A stretch of DNA of 46,027 bases from Lentisphaeria bacterium (GTDB lineage: Bacteria > Verrucomicrobiota > Lentisphaeria > Victivallales > Victivallaceae). Below are positions 1 through 8,759 of this stretch, piece by piece (the stretch's first letter is position 1; the number at the start of each line of letters is the position of its first letter). Location of the stretch: assembly GCA_018265615.1 (NCBI GenBank), contig JABLYX010000043.1:1-46027 (forward strand), in the 5' to 3' direction. The position numbers and the translations under genes are program-made. The notes below the pieces were generated by a model, which made no database searches, was not told the DNA's origin, and was given only the letters and a program-made list of their open reading frames with translations.

Positions 1-1922
1 AGGTTGTCGCGGAAATAGTCGGCCTGCAGCCGGATCACGCCCGGCAGCCGCCCCGCGATCGAGGAGAGCGCATGCCAGCCTGTCGGTTTATTGCCGAGCG
101 CGACGAGCTTGTCGAGCAGCTTTTCGCGCTCCGGCGTCCACTCCGCGACGGAATCGCCGTAGAGGTCCGCCGCGTACTCCGCGTCCCAGACCGTCATGAC
201 GTCGTTCGCGGCCCAGATGAACTTCGGCCAGCGGTAACTCGAAAACGACGCGATGTGCGGAAGCCCCCATTCGACGAATGAGAGCGGATATTTCCCTTTT
301 TCGCTGAATGTTTCGAGCCAGTCGCTGCGCTCCTGCGCCGGCGCCCAGTTCAAATAGCAGTTCAGCGAGTAGTGGCCGCCGAGACTGCCGGAGGCGTGGC
401 TGTAGACCGGGCGGGAGGGGTCGAGCTTCGCGACCCGCTCCTGCGCCGCGAGAAAGTTGCGGCGGCCCGGTTCCTTCATCCTGACTTCGCCTTCACTGTC
501 CGCGCGCTTGTATTCGCCGCCGAGGCGCAGCGGATTCTGGTCGCCCCACGCGCCGCCGTGGTTGTGGTTCGCGACCCAGAGGACGATCGACGGATGGTTG
601 CGGTATTTGCGGATCAGGTATCCGGCCATCGCTTCAAAGCGGTCGGCGTTCTCCTTTACGGTCAGGTCACCGAACTGCCACGGATGCGGCAGCGAAACGC
701 TGTGCAGGTGGCCGGATTCGTCCGCGGCTTCGAAGCTGCCGCGCAGATAATTCGTTTCTCCTTCCGCGAAGTTGTAGTTGCGGCTGATCGAGAAGTTGAA
801 GCCGAGCTCGCGCAGGCGCCGGTACGCTTCGAGCGCGCTCTCCTTCGACGCCTTGTCGGGCATCCAGAACGCGCTGTAGTTCGGAAGATGATAGGCGCGC
901 AGATGGATGACCGAGCCGTTCAGCATGTAGTTCTGCCCGTCGATGCCGAATTCGCGGAAGCCGAACCGTTCGGGGAGCGTCTCGTCGACAGTTTTTCCGC
1001 CTGAACGCAGCATAAGCTTTGCCGTGTAGAGGTTCTGCGGCGTGTCGAGGTCCCAGAGCTGCGGATCGGGCCACGCGGCGGTGAAGGCGAACCGTCCCCC
1101 CTTCAGCTCTTTCGCTGTGAACGGCGGGCTGTCGAAGCTCCGGACCGCTTTCCCGTCGCGGTCGAAGACCTCGGCCCTGACCGTGTAGGTGCGCCCGGGG
1201 ACGAGCCCCGCATATTCGCTCGCGAACGTGATGCTTCTGCTGCGGACGCCCGTGATGAAGTGCGTGCCGTCGATGCGGGCGGCGGGGAGGGTTTCTAGGA
1301 ACACGTCGCCCGTGATTCCCTTGTTTTTGACCTTGGCCGCGACCTTCGTCACATTGTTGCCGTCCATCACGACATAGTGCTCCTCCGCGAGCGGTACGGC
1401 GCTGAGCCGGATTTCGAGCGTCTGCTCCTTGCCGGGCACGACGTATGGCGTCAGTTCGAGTTTTCCGCCCGGAAAAACGATCTCCCCCGCCTTTTTTCCA
1501 TCGACATAGACTGTCGCTCGCGTCTGGATCTGCTCGATGTCGAGCAGGACCTGTTTCCCCTGCGCGCCGGCGGGAACGGTGAAGCTGCGGCGGTACCAGG
1601 CCGTATGCCAGTTGGCCGCATCTTTCATCATCTCCGGCGGCAGCAGCGGCTGGAATGAATTTGTCCGGCCGCCGCCCTGCGGCCAGACGCCGGGAACCTT
1701 GAAGTAGCCCCAGCCGGTTCCGGCCGCGGGCGGAGTGTCGGAGAGCTTCTCAGCCGGGGTGAGCGGGCGGAAACGCCAGAGCCCGTTCAGGCACTGCCGT
1801 TCGCGCGTTGCGCTGCGCTCGGTGAAGGGCGCGTCGATTCCGAGGCTGAAATCCTCCGCGGCGAGCAGGGATGAGAGGAGAACCGCCGCGAGCGCAGCGG
1901 CAAGGCAGGTGAAAAAGCGCAT
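1..1922 (-). CDS. Secreted glycoside hydrolase family 2-like enzyme, C-terminus outside window
   Basis: Reading leftward from the ATG at 1922, this opens with a signal peptide (MRFFTCLAAALAAVLL...) and continues without a stop to the window edge, so at least 640 residues are present. It has the GH2 order: an N-terminal sugar-binding jelly roll (around residues 30-200), an Ig-like domain, then the TIM barrel, with FGFREFGIDGQNYMLNG just before the barrel. The likely nucleophile is Glu551 in SFVEWG. At the usual acid/base site the sequence is LWVANHNHGG: His453 replaces the Glu that normally follows Asn. The start lies 13 bp after the stop of an upstream pseudopilin gene, and GGAG precedes it, so the two are probably cotranscribed. 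GH2 enzymes cleave beta-galactosides, beta-glucuronides or beta-mannosides; the substrate here cannot be told. Location is periplasm or outside. Confidence 0.85.
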   Translation of the reverse strand, partial: MRFFTCLAAALAAVLLSSLLAAEDFSLGIDAPFTERSATRERQCLNGLWRFRPLTPAEKLSDTPPAAGTGWGYFKVPGVWPQGGGRTNSFQPLLPPEMMKDAANWHTAWYRRSFTVPAGAQGKQVLLDIEQIQTRATVYVDGKKAGEIVFPGGKLELTPYVVPGKEQTLEIRLSAVPLAEEHYVVMDGNNVTKVAAKVKNKGITGDVFLETLPAARIDGTHFITGVRSRSITFASEYAGLVPGRTYTVRAEVFDRDGKAVRSFDSPPFTAKELKGGRFAFTAAWPDPQLWDLDTPQNLYTAKLMLRSGGKTVDETLPERFGFREFGIDGQNYMLNGSVIHLRAYHLPNYSAFWMPDKASKESALEAYRRLRELGFNFSISRNYNFAEGETNYLRGSFEAADESGHLHSVSLPHPWQFGDLTVKENADRFEAMAGYLIRKYRNHPSIVLWVANHNHGGAWGDQNPLRLGGEYKRADSEGEVRMKEPGRRNFLAAQERVAKLDPSRPVYSHASGSLGGHYSLNCYLNWAPAQERSDWLETFSEKGKYPLSFVEWGLPHIASFSSYRWPKFIWAANDVMTVWDAEYAADLYGDSVAEWTPEREKLLDKLVALGNKPTGWHALSSIAGRLPGVIRLQADYFRDN

Positions 1923-1935
1923 GAAGTGGACTCCG

Positions 1936-2643
1936 TCAGAAATTGGCTTTGTTCGGGTTGAAAGGCTGGATCAGCTCCCACCAGCCGGGCGTGCCGGGCA
2001 GATAGCGGTGTTCTCCGACATGGCCGTCCGCGAAAGCGATATTGCTGCTCATTCCGGGGTGGCGGAAGCTGATGACGGTGACTTTTCCGGAGGGGCTGAC
2101 ATTATATTCGCCGGGTTGGTCGCCGCTGACGTCGGAGGTGACCCACCAGAACGACTGGCTGTTGCCGTCGGTCCAGACGATCTGCTTCGACGGGAAGAAG
2201 AGCCGGTCGAGCTTGTAGGGGGGCTTCCGCCCGCCATGCGCGAGGTTCGCCGTCTCCGGAATCGTCAGGTAATTGTTGACGGCGTAGCTGAACTCCCACT
2301 TGCGCCAGTCGGAGGGAACCCCGTCCCAGTCGAGGTTGAACGGTTTGATGTTGGCCGGGCAGACCCACGCTTTCGCATCCCGCATATAACCGCCGTGCCG
2401 CAGCCGCCCCTGAATGATGACCCGCTCCTGGCCGGTCCCGTCGCGGAGGATCATGTAACCGCCGTTGTCGTTCGCATAGACGATCGTGCCGAGCATGATC
2501 TGCTTTACATTTGACTTGCAGGAGGTTGCGCGGGCCCGGTCCCGCGCCCGGTTCAGCGCGGGCAGCAGCATGGATGCGAGAATCGCGATGATCGCGATAA
2601 CGACCAGGAGTTCGATGAGGGTGAATCTGTTTCTGTGCGGCAT
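1936..2643 (-). CDS. Type IV pilin-like secreted protein (pseudopilin, H-X9-DG type)
   Basis: A 235-residue pseudopilin-like protein. After the short leader MPHRNR comes FTLIELLVVIAIIAILAS, the hydrophobic helix of prepilins with Glu5 of the mature chain; the residue before Phe is Arg, not the usual Gly. LLPALNRARDRARA follows, then a globular domain of unknown role. Near the C-terminus FRHPGMSSNIAFADGHVGE is the processing-associated H-X-DG signature, here with ten residues between His and Asp. The ATG at 2643 is chosen over one 30 codons upstream because AGGGAGG precedes it and the leader then has normal length. It is the first gene of an operon with the GH2-like gene. Export through a type II secretion or type IV pilus machine is family knowledge; a role tied to the neighbouring glycosidase is inference. 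Confidence 0.9.
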   Translation of the reverse strand: MPHRNRFTLIELLVVIAIIAILASMLLPALNRARDRARATSCKSNVKQIMLGTIVYANDNGGYMILRDGTGQERVIIQGRLRHGGYMRDAKAWVCPANIKPFNLDWDGVPSDWRKWEFSYAVNNYLTIPETANLAHGGRKPPYKLDRLFFPSKQIVWTDGNSQSFWWVTSDVSGDQPGEYNVSPSGKVTVISFRHPGMSSNIAFADGHVGEHRYLPGTPGWWELIQPFNPNKANF

Positions 2644-2689
2644 TAGCGGCCTCCCTGTTATGTGTGTGATTCGTTTCCGTGACAATATA

Positions 2690-2718
2690 ATTATACCGGA
2701 TCCGGATTCTGAATGCAA
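2690..2718 (-). promoter_or_regulatory. Sigma70-type promoter for pseudopilin - GH2 operon
   Basis: On the minus strand TTGCAT (2713-2718) and TATAAT (2690-2695) are separated by 17 bp, about 45 bp upstream of the pseudopilin start. The bases before the -10 box, TCCGGTATAAT, recur in the LacI-gene promoter at 14646. Confidence 0.7.
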
Positions 2719-2783
2719 TATATTAAATTGCAAGCGAGGTATATTGTTTGTCGCGCCTCCGGCGGAGGGCGATTCCCGGCGGC

Positions 2784-2824
2784 AAAAAAATCGCTTTCCC
2801 CCTGCGAACAGGAGGAAAGCGATT
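2784..2824 (-). terminator. Rho-independent terminator of the two-domain protein gene
   Basis: Read on the minus strand, an 11-bp perfect stem (AATCGCTTTCC at 2814-2824 pairing with 2789-2799) with a 14-nt loop is followed by a run of seven T. It lies about 50 bp after the stop of the gene ending at 2872. Confidence 0.9.
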
Positions 2825-2871
2825 GGCTATGCTTCAAACGGCGCAGCTCCGGGGAGCCGCGTCGCGGAGCG

Positions 2872-3819
2872 TTACCGGACGGTCACATGCACGACGAATG
2901 TTTTTCCGGGATAGTTGAACACGATCCGGGAAGTTCCGGGGGTCAGGCCCTTCAGCTCGATCTCCGCATTGTCGTACCGGAACGGCCAGATGCCGTCGCG
3001 GTCATGTTCCATCTTGACGCGGCAGATATGGGCGTCATACGTGCTGAGGCTCCAGTACTGGCCGTTGTCGGCATCTTCTTCCAGCTTGAAGTCGATCTCG
3101 GAACCGACCGGGAGCGTAACCTGATACTCCGTCGCGCCGATGCTCTTCAACGAATAGAATCTGTCGTCGATCAGCGGCGGGAGGGAAACCGGGGCCGCCG
3201 GCTGGACCGGCACGGCGGGAGGCAGCACCCGAGCGGCCGGAGCCGCAGCCGGTGTCGGAACCACGGCCGGAGCTGCGGCCGGAACGGCGCCCTGACGGTA
3301 CTCCGCATCGACATCGCCGAAGCTCACCTGGGAACCGGGGTTGGCGGTCAGGCAGAGCCGGATGAATTTCGCCTGCGGGTCAGTGATGGTGAAGTAGTTT
3401 TTGGTTTCCCCGCCCACGGCGGAAACCTGACAGGTCTGCGACATCCCGCTCTTTACAAGCGGTTGTCTGGCCGCGTCGAAGGCTGCAAAGCCGACGGACG
3501 CCGTGCCGGTTCCCCGGAGCGTCACTTCCAGCTTCAGGATATTTCCCAGGACCGGGAAATAGTCGGAGCAGACGGTTTTGGCGTTCCCCGCAGGAGCGGT
3601 GATTTCGATCGCGAATTCGTCCCAGTCGCTACCCTGGATGATCCGGGTTGTGCCGGGGAGCGTGTCGGCGCTCCAGCCCGGCGCGGTCGCCGCGCCGAGA
3701 GTCGTTCCGCGGAAATCACCGTTGACGCTGATGTCCACGTCGTTGTCGGCAAAGGCCACGGTTGCACCGATCAGCGCCGTTGCGCCGAACAACAGCAGCT
3801 TTTCCGTTATGTTCGTCAT
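2872..3819 (-). CDS. Secreted two-domain protein with Ala/Pro linker and chagasin-like C-terminal domain
   Basis: 315 residues starting at the ATG at 3819, which has GAGGTGG upstream; an in-frame ATG eight codons earlier lacks a ribosome binding site. A signal peptide ends near AFA-DND (about residue 25). The N-terminal domain (about 30-165) looks like an all-beta module of the kind found as carbohydrate-binding or jelly-roll domains. A linker of repeated Ala, Pro and Val follows (about 170-205). The last 95 residues contain GSEIDFKLEEDADNGQYWSL and end in LTPGTSRIVFNYPGKTFVV, reminiscent of the chagasin/I42 cysteine-protease-inhibitor fold although the NPTTGY loop is absent. It has its own promoter and terminator, so it is monocistronic. 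Function is not known; the chagasin link is tentative. Confidence 0.8.
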   Translation of the reverse strand: MTNITEKLLLFGATALIGATVAFADNDVDISVNGDFRGTTLGAATAPGWSADTLPGTTRIIQGSDWDEFAIEITAPAGNAKTVCSDYFPVLGNILKLEVTLRGTGTASVGFAAFDAARQPLVKSGMSQTCQVSAVGGETKNYFTITDPQAKFIRLCLTANPGSQVSFGDVDAEYRQGAVPAAAPAVVPTPAAAPAARVLPPAVPVQPAAPVSLPPLIDDRFYSLKSIGATEYQVTLPVGSEIDFKLEEDADNGQYWSLSTYDAHICRVKMEHDRDGIWPFRYDNAEIELKGLTPGTSRIVFNYPGKTFVVHVTVR

Positions 3820-3858
3820 GGTTCCACCTCGCTTCTCTGTCAAGGCATTTCATTCTTC

Positions 3859-3883
3859 GGATTGAACCTTACGTATTCAATCC
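3859..3883. promoter_or_regulatory. Inverted repeat in the 5' untranslated region, possible operator
   Basis: GGATTGAA (3859-3866) and TTCAATCC (3876-3883) form a perfect 8-bp inverted repeat with a 9-nt centre. It lies just downstream of the predicted transcription start of the gene beginning at 3819, a position suited to a repressor. Confidence 0.45.
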
Positions 3884-3894
3884 TGTTAAGGCAT

Positions 3895-3922
3895 ACTATA
3901 TCTCTCTTTTCGACAATAGCAA
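3895..3922 (-). promoter_or_regulatory. Promoter of the two-domain protein gene
   Basis: Minus-strand TTGCTA (3917-3922) and TATAGT (3895-3900) with a 16-bp spacer. The predicted start near 3888 gives a leader of about 70 nt that contains the inverted repeat at 3859-3883. Confidence 0.5.
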
Positions 3923-3976
3923 GCGGGAAGTAAATGTCAACATATCCGGTGCTGCCGGGCATCAAATCGCCTGAGA

Positions 3977-4475
3977 TCACTCCCGGAACTCCAGCAGGAG
4001 CCCGCTGAAAGGCGGCAGTTCGGCCTCCACCCCGCCTGCCGTCAGACGGAATTTTCTGCCGCTCCAGAATTCGTTTCTTTCCGGGTGGGGTCGAGCAGGA
4101 AGGCGTGGCGGCGCATACATTCGAACCCGAGACAGGGCAGGCCGGATTCACCCGCGGCCAGCATCTCCGTCCCGGTCTGGGCGATGCGGGAGTGCGGCTC
4201 CGCCAGCGCGGGGGCGAACCATAGACCGGCATCGAAATTCATCTTCCTCAATTCGGCGGCCGGTGTTTTCATGCCGGAGGGAAACAGATGATTCGCCTCC
4301 CACTCCCCGCAGCAATACTGCCGGCCGTCATCCACGATGATCCGCCTGACGTGCTTCGACAGCACGGGATCGGCAGCGATGAAGCGGGCGTTCTCCAGCA
4401 CCTCCTCCTCGGTGACGGTCCAGCGGTAGTAATCCCACGAGTTCCAGCCTGCCGGATACGGAGAGCATATTGCCG
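3977..4475 (-). pseudogene. Remnant of a GH36 alpha-galactosidase
   Basis: The minus strand reads PYPAGWNSWDYYRWTVTEEE near 4405-4465, the start of the GH36 barrel, continuing through RRIIVDDGRQYCCGEWEANH, a LFPSGM motif, GLWFAPALAEPHS and HAFLLDPT. At about 4075-4085 the frame is lost. The reading in the shifted frame resumes at HPERNEFWSGRKFRLTAGG and ends at a TGA at 3977-3979 after LPPFSGLLLEFRE, which looks like the true C-terminus. The part of the barrel that would carry the catalytic aspartates, normally after LDPTHP, is missing. The N-terminal beta domain is also missing, replaced by an AraC fragment in another frame. This is a dead gene with at least one internal deletion and one junction. 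Confidence 0.8.
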
Positions 4476-4927
4476 CGGAGGATAATGGTTTCCAGCAGTC
4501 TCACCGCCAGCGGATGCCACCCGCGATGGAGCCCGAGCGCAAGCCGGAACACCTCCGCGAGATCGCGCACACACCGGCGGAATTCCTGTGGAGGAGGCTT
4601 CAGCTCAAATGCGCCGGGGCTCTTCTGCGGCCATTCCGGCGGGGACAGAAGCTGAAAGCGGGCCCAGTAAGCCACCCAACCCGCCGAAAAAAGCTGCCGG
4701 GGAGAATCGGAAGGGGCAAAAAGATATAATGCCCCCGCATTCATCTGGATTGTTTCGCCGTTGATCTTTGCCGAACCCGAACCCGAAGTAATCAGGATCA
4801 GATTCCAACCGTTCCTGTGGATGGTTTCCCACTTGAAGCTCCGCCGGATTCTCGACCTTCCGGCGACGAGGTCGATATTCTGGAGCGGTGAGATATAATC
4901 GGCGTCGATTTTTAATGATTCGGACAA
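4460..4927 (-). pseudogene. Remnant of an AraC-family regulator (sensor domain only)
   Basis: From a TTG at 4927 (AGGG upstream) about 155 residues read as the cupin-like sensor domain of an AraC regulator: WNLILITSGSGSAKINGE, then a LYLFAPSDSPRQLF motif, then the helical linker ending LAVRLLETIILRGNMLS. The two helix-turn-helix motifs that should follow are absent. At about 4465 the sequence passes directly into GH36 alpha-galactosidase coding sequence in a different frame. It stands back to back with the pseudopilin gene at 5051, the position expected for a regulator of that locus. It cannot bind DNA as it stands. Confidence 0.75.
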
Positions 4928-4955
4928 AACGACAATCCCTGTGGATAATTACTAC

Positions 4956-4984
4956 TTGGCGAATGCATTAAAATACAATATAAT
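4956..4984 (+). promoter_or_regulatory. Promoter of pseudopilin gene at 5051
   Basis: TTGGCG (4956-4961) and TATAAT (4979-4984) with 17 bp between, about 65 bp before the start codon. It lies in the 120-bp gap shared with the divergent AraC remnant. Confidence 0.6.
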
Positions 4985-5050
4985 ATATCAATAGAAGAAG
5001 TCAAGGCTGCAGACAAAAAGCACATTTGCAGGACCAAAGGGAGGCTGAAT

Positions 5051-5770
5051 ATGAAGTTGATCCGCAGGCACAATTTTACGCTTATTGAGCTTTTGGTGGT
5101 GATTACGATTATCGCCATTCTGGCTTCGATGCTGCTTCCGGTGCTGAACAAGGCCCGGGAAAGGTCGCGGAGCGCCAGCTGCATCAGCAATCTGAAGCAG
5201 CTCGGGCTGGCGATGACCCAATATGTGGCGGATAACCGGGGTATCCAGTGTTCCTGGCGGGATGACACCCAGGCGATTAAGAATTGGACGGAACGTTATC
5301 TGGACGGACGGTATATCTCTGCCTATACGATCACTCACTGTCCCTCCCGGCGTGATATTCCCGCCGTGCGCACCTTTTTCGGCTATGGCATGGCCACCTA
5401 TGTCAACTGGGCCGGCAATATTTACTATTATTACCGTGAACAATCGCGTCTGGGTTCGTTCAAAATCGGCGACACGAATTACCTCGCCACCGGAAGGATG
5501 AGGATTCCCAGTGGAACCATGGCTTTCGCGGATACATGGATCGCCTCTACCGCCAACAGCTCCAATACCAGGGATTACATCGATGCCGGATATCTTTTCT
5601 TCTATCCGGATTACTCCGGTGCCGACAAAAACGGCTGGGCGCTCAATCATGGAACAACCGGAAACGCCGTCTATTATGACGCTCATGTTGACTCCAAAAC
5701 GCGGAACGCGGCCAAAGAGTTTGGAATCACCTGCGGTGTTGTGAACGGGGGAGATGTCGTCCCATTCTGA
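5051..5770 (+). CDS. Type IV pilin-like secreted protein (pseudopilin)
   Basis: 239 residues with GGGAGG 8 bp before the ATG. The leader MKLIRRHN precedes FTLIELLVVITIIAILAS; Asn stands at the usual Gly -1 position. LLPVLNKARERSRSASC and NLKQLGLAMTQY follow, as in the family. The C-terminal signature is degenerate: NHGTTGNAVYYDAHVDS keeps His-X9-Asp but has Ala where Gly is usual. Conserved cysteines near CPSRRD and CGVV may form a disulfide. The gene is intact although the enzyme gene 86 bp downstream is frameshifted and the upstream regulator is destroyed. Presumed exported through a pilus or type II-like system; its function is not established. Confidence 0.88.
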   Translation: MKLIRRHNFTLIELLVVITIIAILASMLLPVLNKARERSRSASCISNLKQLGLAMTQYVADNRGIQCSWRDDTQAIKNWTERYLDGRYISAYTITHCPSRRDIPAVRTFFGYGMATYVNWAGNIYYYYREQSRLGSFKIGDTNYLATGRMRIPSGTMAFADTWIASTANSSNTRDYIDAGYLFFYPDYSGADKNGWALNHGTTGNAVYYDAHVDSKTRNAAKEFGITCGVVNGGDVVPF

Positions 5771-5856
5771 AGAAACGAACAGGCTGGACCGTTCGTCCTG
5801 TGCTGACGGATCCCGTGTCCGGAACTGTATTTGTCCTCACAAGGAGTTTGGATCGT

Positions 5857-8734
5857 ATGAAGCTGTTGATGCTGTTGAGCGCGTTTTTCTGCGCATTTGC
5901 CCTTTTCGCGGAAACCTTGCATGAATGGAAGTTCACCGACCGGAAGGTTCCCGGATTCAATCCGCTGCAGAATAAGGTCTCGTTCCGGAAGTCGGCTCAA
6001 AAGACGCCGGATGGAGAGCCGGCCGGTGAGGTGTGCATTCTCAATGAGCCCGCCGCGGGCGCGGCGCGATGGAGTGTTCAACTCAATTTTGAATCGGAGC
6101 AGCAGGTTGAGCGCGATGCGCAATACCGGTATTCATTCTGGATAAAAAGTGACCGCGACGCGGTTCTCGAGGCAAGTTTTCTGCAGGCGGTCGCGCCATG
6201 GAAAAACTTCGGAAAATCCAGAACTGAAATTGCGGCCGGAAAAGAGTGGAAAAAGGTTTCCTGCAAAACGGTTTCCAATTATGATTTCAGCGGCAGGGTG
6301 CGTGTTATGCTGGTGTGCGGCACACTTTCCAAAGGGACGACGCTGACGATCGGGCCGATCAAACTCGAAAAAATTTCCGAGGATACTGCTCTGGCCGTTT
6401 CTCCGATTGAATTCCTGGACAGCGTCGGTTCCGTCGGGGGAGTCTACACAGATGTGCAATCTCCCTCTTTTCGCGCCCGTGCGCCATTTCCCGCCGGCAC
6501 CTGGACACTGGAGAACCGAAAGCAGGAACGGCAGGCAGGAGGAGAGTGGAACCCGGAGCAGGGGGTGACGCTGGAGCCGCTTGCTCCCGGATACTACTTC
6601 CTGAAGCTGGCAAGCGGCCAGAAAACGGTCTCATACCCGTTCTGTGTGGTGAAGGACCCTTCCCGGTGCCGCCCGGCTCCCGACAGCCCCTATGCCATCG
6701 ACAGCGCGATCAGCTGGTGCGCCGCCGCCGACAAGCAGAATCCGGTGAGCGCCGGACCGAAATTCGAATTTGCCGCCGACCTGATCCGCCTGGGCGGTTT
6801 CCCGATGGCGCGCGACCGTTTCTCCTGGCGCTGGAGCGTCCGGGAGAATGCACCGGATGACATCGTTTCCCCGCAATATGACCGCTGCGGCCGGCTTCTT
6901 GCCGAACGGGGGATCCCCCGGCTGAATGTTTTCCATGATTCGCCTGAATGGACCCGGACCGGACCGGACAAACTTCCGCATGATCTGGGGGCGCTCTATC
7001 ACCCTTGCGGAAAAGCGTGATTCCGCAGCGTGGGAGTTCTGGAATGAACCCGATATCGGTTTTTCCGTTGAACCCGTGTGGGAGTTCGCCGCCGCGCAGA
7101 AGGCGGCTTATCTCGGTTTCAAGGCGGGCAACCCGGAACTGCCGGTGCTGGCCGGCGCCCTCTGCAGGGATCCTCCGGGCGCCTATGCCGATGCGCTGCT
7201 GGAGAACGGGCTCACACCCTATTTCGATATCTTCAATTACCACACCTACACCGGTTTCGGCAATATTCCGTTTCTGATGAATAAAATCCGCGATCTGCTG
7301 CGGAAAAACGGCGCCGGAAACGTGGCGGTCTGGTTCACCGAAAACAACACACAGGCGGAGGGCCCCGGCCGGGCCGACAGTGTGCGCCCCGGCTTCAAGG
7401 CGCATGACGCCGAACAGGAGATGCTGGTTGCCGAATCCATTCCGAAAGCGCAGATCCTGCTTCAGAGTTTCGGGGTGAGCCGGATTTTCTTTTTTCAGCT
7501 CTGCGCATTCAATGAACAGCATGGCAACAAGGATTGGGGACTATACCGCCGGGATTTCACTGTGAAGCCCGGTTTCGCGGTTCTTTCAACTCTCAATGAC
7601 GTTCTGGGGAACGCCCGGTTGCTCGGCGAATGGGATGCGCCGCGCGGGGTCCGGGGATTTCTCTTCACGCAGCCGGACGGAACACAGACGCTCGCTTTCT
7701 GGAAGAAAACCGTGAAAATTGATCAGGAGGCCGCTGAATTTGCCGACGTGGATCTGGAAATTCCGGCGACGGGGGAATGCATGCTCGTCGATTCCTTCGG
7801 CACAGAGCGGACCGTAGCACCGGAGAATGGGAAAATCATCCTCAAACCGGAACGTTTCGTCTCCTACCTCTCCTGCCTCTCCGGGTTGAAGGCTGCCCGG
7901 CGTGCTCTTTCTCCCGGGCGGATCGGTGCGGTTCCGACTGACGTCGACAGAACGTTGGTGATTGCTCCGCGCCTGCCGCGGACTCTGCCGGTTTCGGCGG
8001 ATAAGGCCGATGTGAATTTCGACGGATCCGGGCCGTTGGATTTCAAGGTCGAAGTATGGAACTTCTCCGATCAGGCGAAGCGCGGAAAGCTGCGCGTCTC
8101 TCCCGACGGGGCCGTGAACGGGGCAGACGGGGAATTTGAAGTTGCCCCGTTCGGAAAGTCGGTACGGAAATTGACGCTTCTGCCGTTTTCGCAGGGCCGT
8201 TTCCGGTTGGAAATCGACGGTGAATTCGCAGGAAAGAGCGTTACCCGGTCGGTGGTGAGGTTCTTCAGCCCGGAGAAGAGCATGGAAAACGCTGAGATCG
8301 CACCGATGCCGCGTACCGGTGAAACTGTCGCATGGAAGGAAAACTCCTCCGGCTCCATGACGGTCTCCGCCGGGGACGACGGAGAAACCATTCTCTTTAA
8401 GGCGAAGTTTCCGCCGGGGCGCGACCGTTGGCTCTACCCGGTTTTCCGGCTTCAGCTGCCGCAGGAGACGCTCGCCGGAACTTCAGGAATTCAGTTTGAT
8501 ATTCGGCTGGAAAAGGGAACCAGGGCGAAATTCGCGCTCTGTTATCTTGATCAGGAGCGGATGATTCCGGTCAATTTCAAGCTTCCGTCCGATCAGTGGG
8601 AGACGCGGACGATCTTTTTCGACCCGGCTCTGGTTGCTCCGGAACGGATCAAGGCGGTCCGGATCGGCATGAACCCGCTGACTGACGAGGCGGCTTTTTC
8701 CATCCGGAATATCAAGGTTTTCACTTATCGGTAA
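5857..8734 (+). pseudogene. Secreted clan GH-A glycoside hydrolase broken by a frameshift
   Basis: Translation starts at the ATG at 5857 (AAGGAG upstream) with the signal peptide MKLLMLLSAFFCAFALFA. An N-terminal beta domain resembling a carbohydrate-binding module covers about residues 20-190; the barrel begins near residue 300. The first frame stops at 7018-7020, but the homologous reading jumps by one frame at about 6995-7015 and runs to 8734: LAEKRDSAAWEFWNEPDIGF supplies the acid/base Glu (codon 7046-7048), VWFTENN a likely nucleophile (7340-7342), and a C-terminal beta region ends in VFTYR. Without the second frame no catalytic residue is made. A few bases near the junction are probably lost. 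The fold recalls GH39/GH5-type enzymes; substrate unknown. A sequencing error is the main alternative to a real mutation. Confidence 0.8.
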
Positions 8735-8759
8735 ATGCAGAATAGAAAGTTTTTGAAGA

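Noticed and set aside
6990..7020. Programmed +1 frameshift in the GH-A gene
   Set aside because: No recognisable slippery codon plus stimulatory structure; bases near the junction seem missing compared with family sequence, so mutation or sequencing error is simpler.
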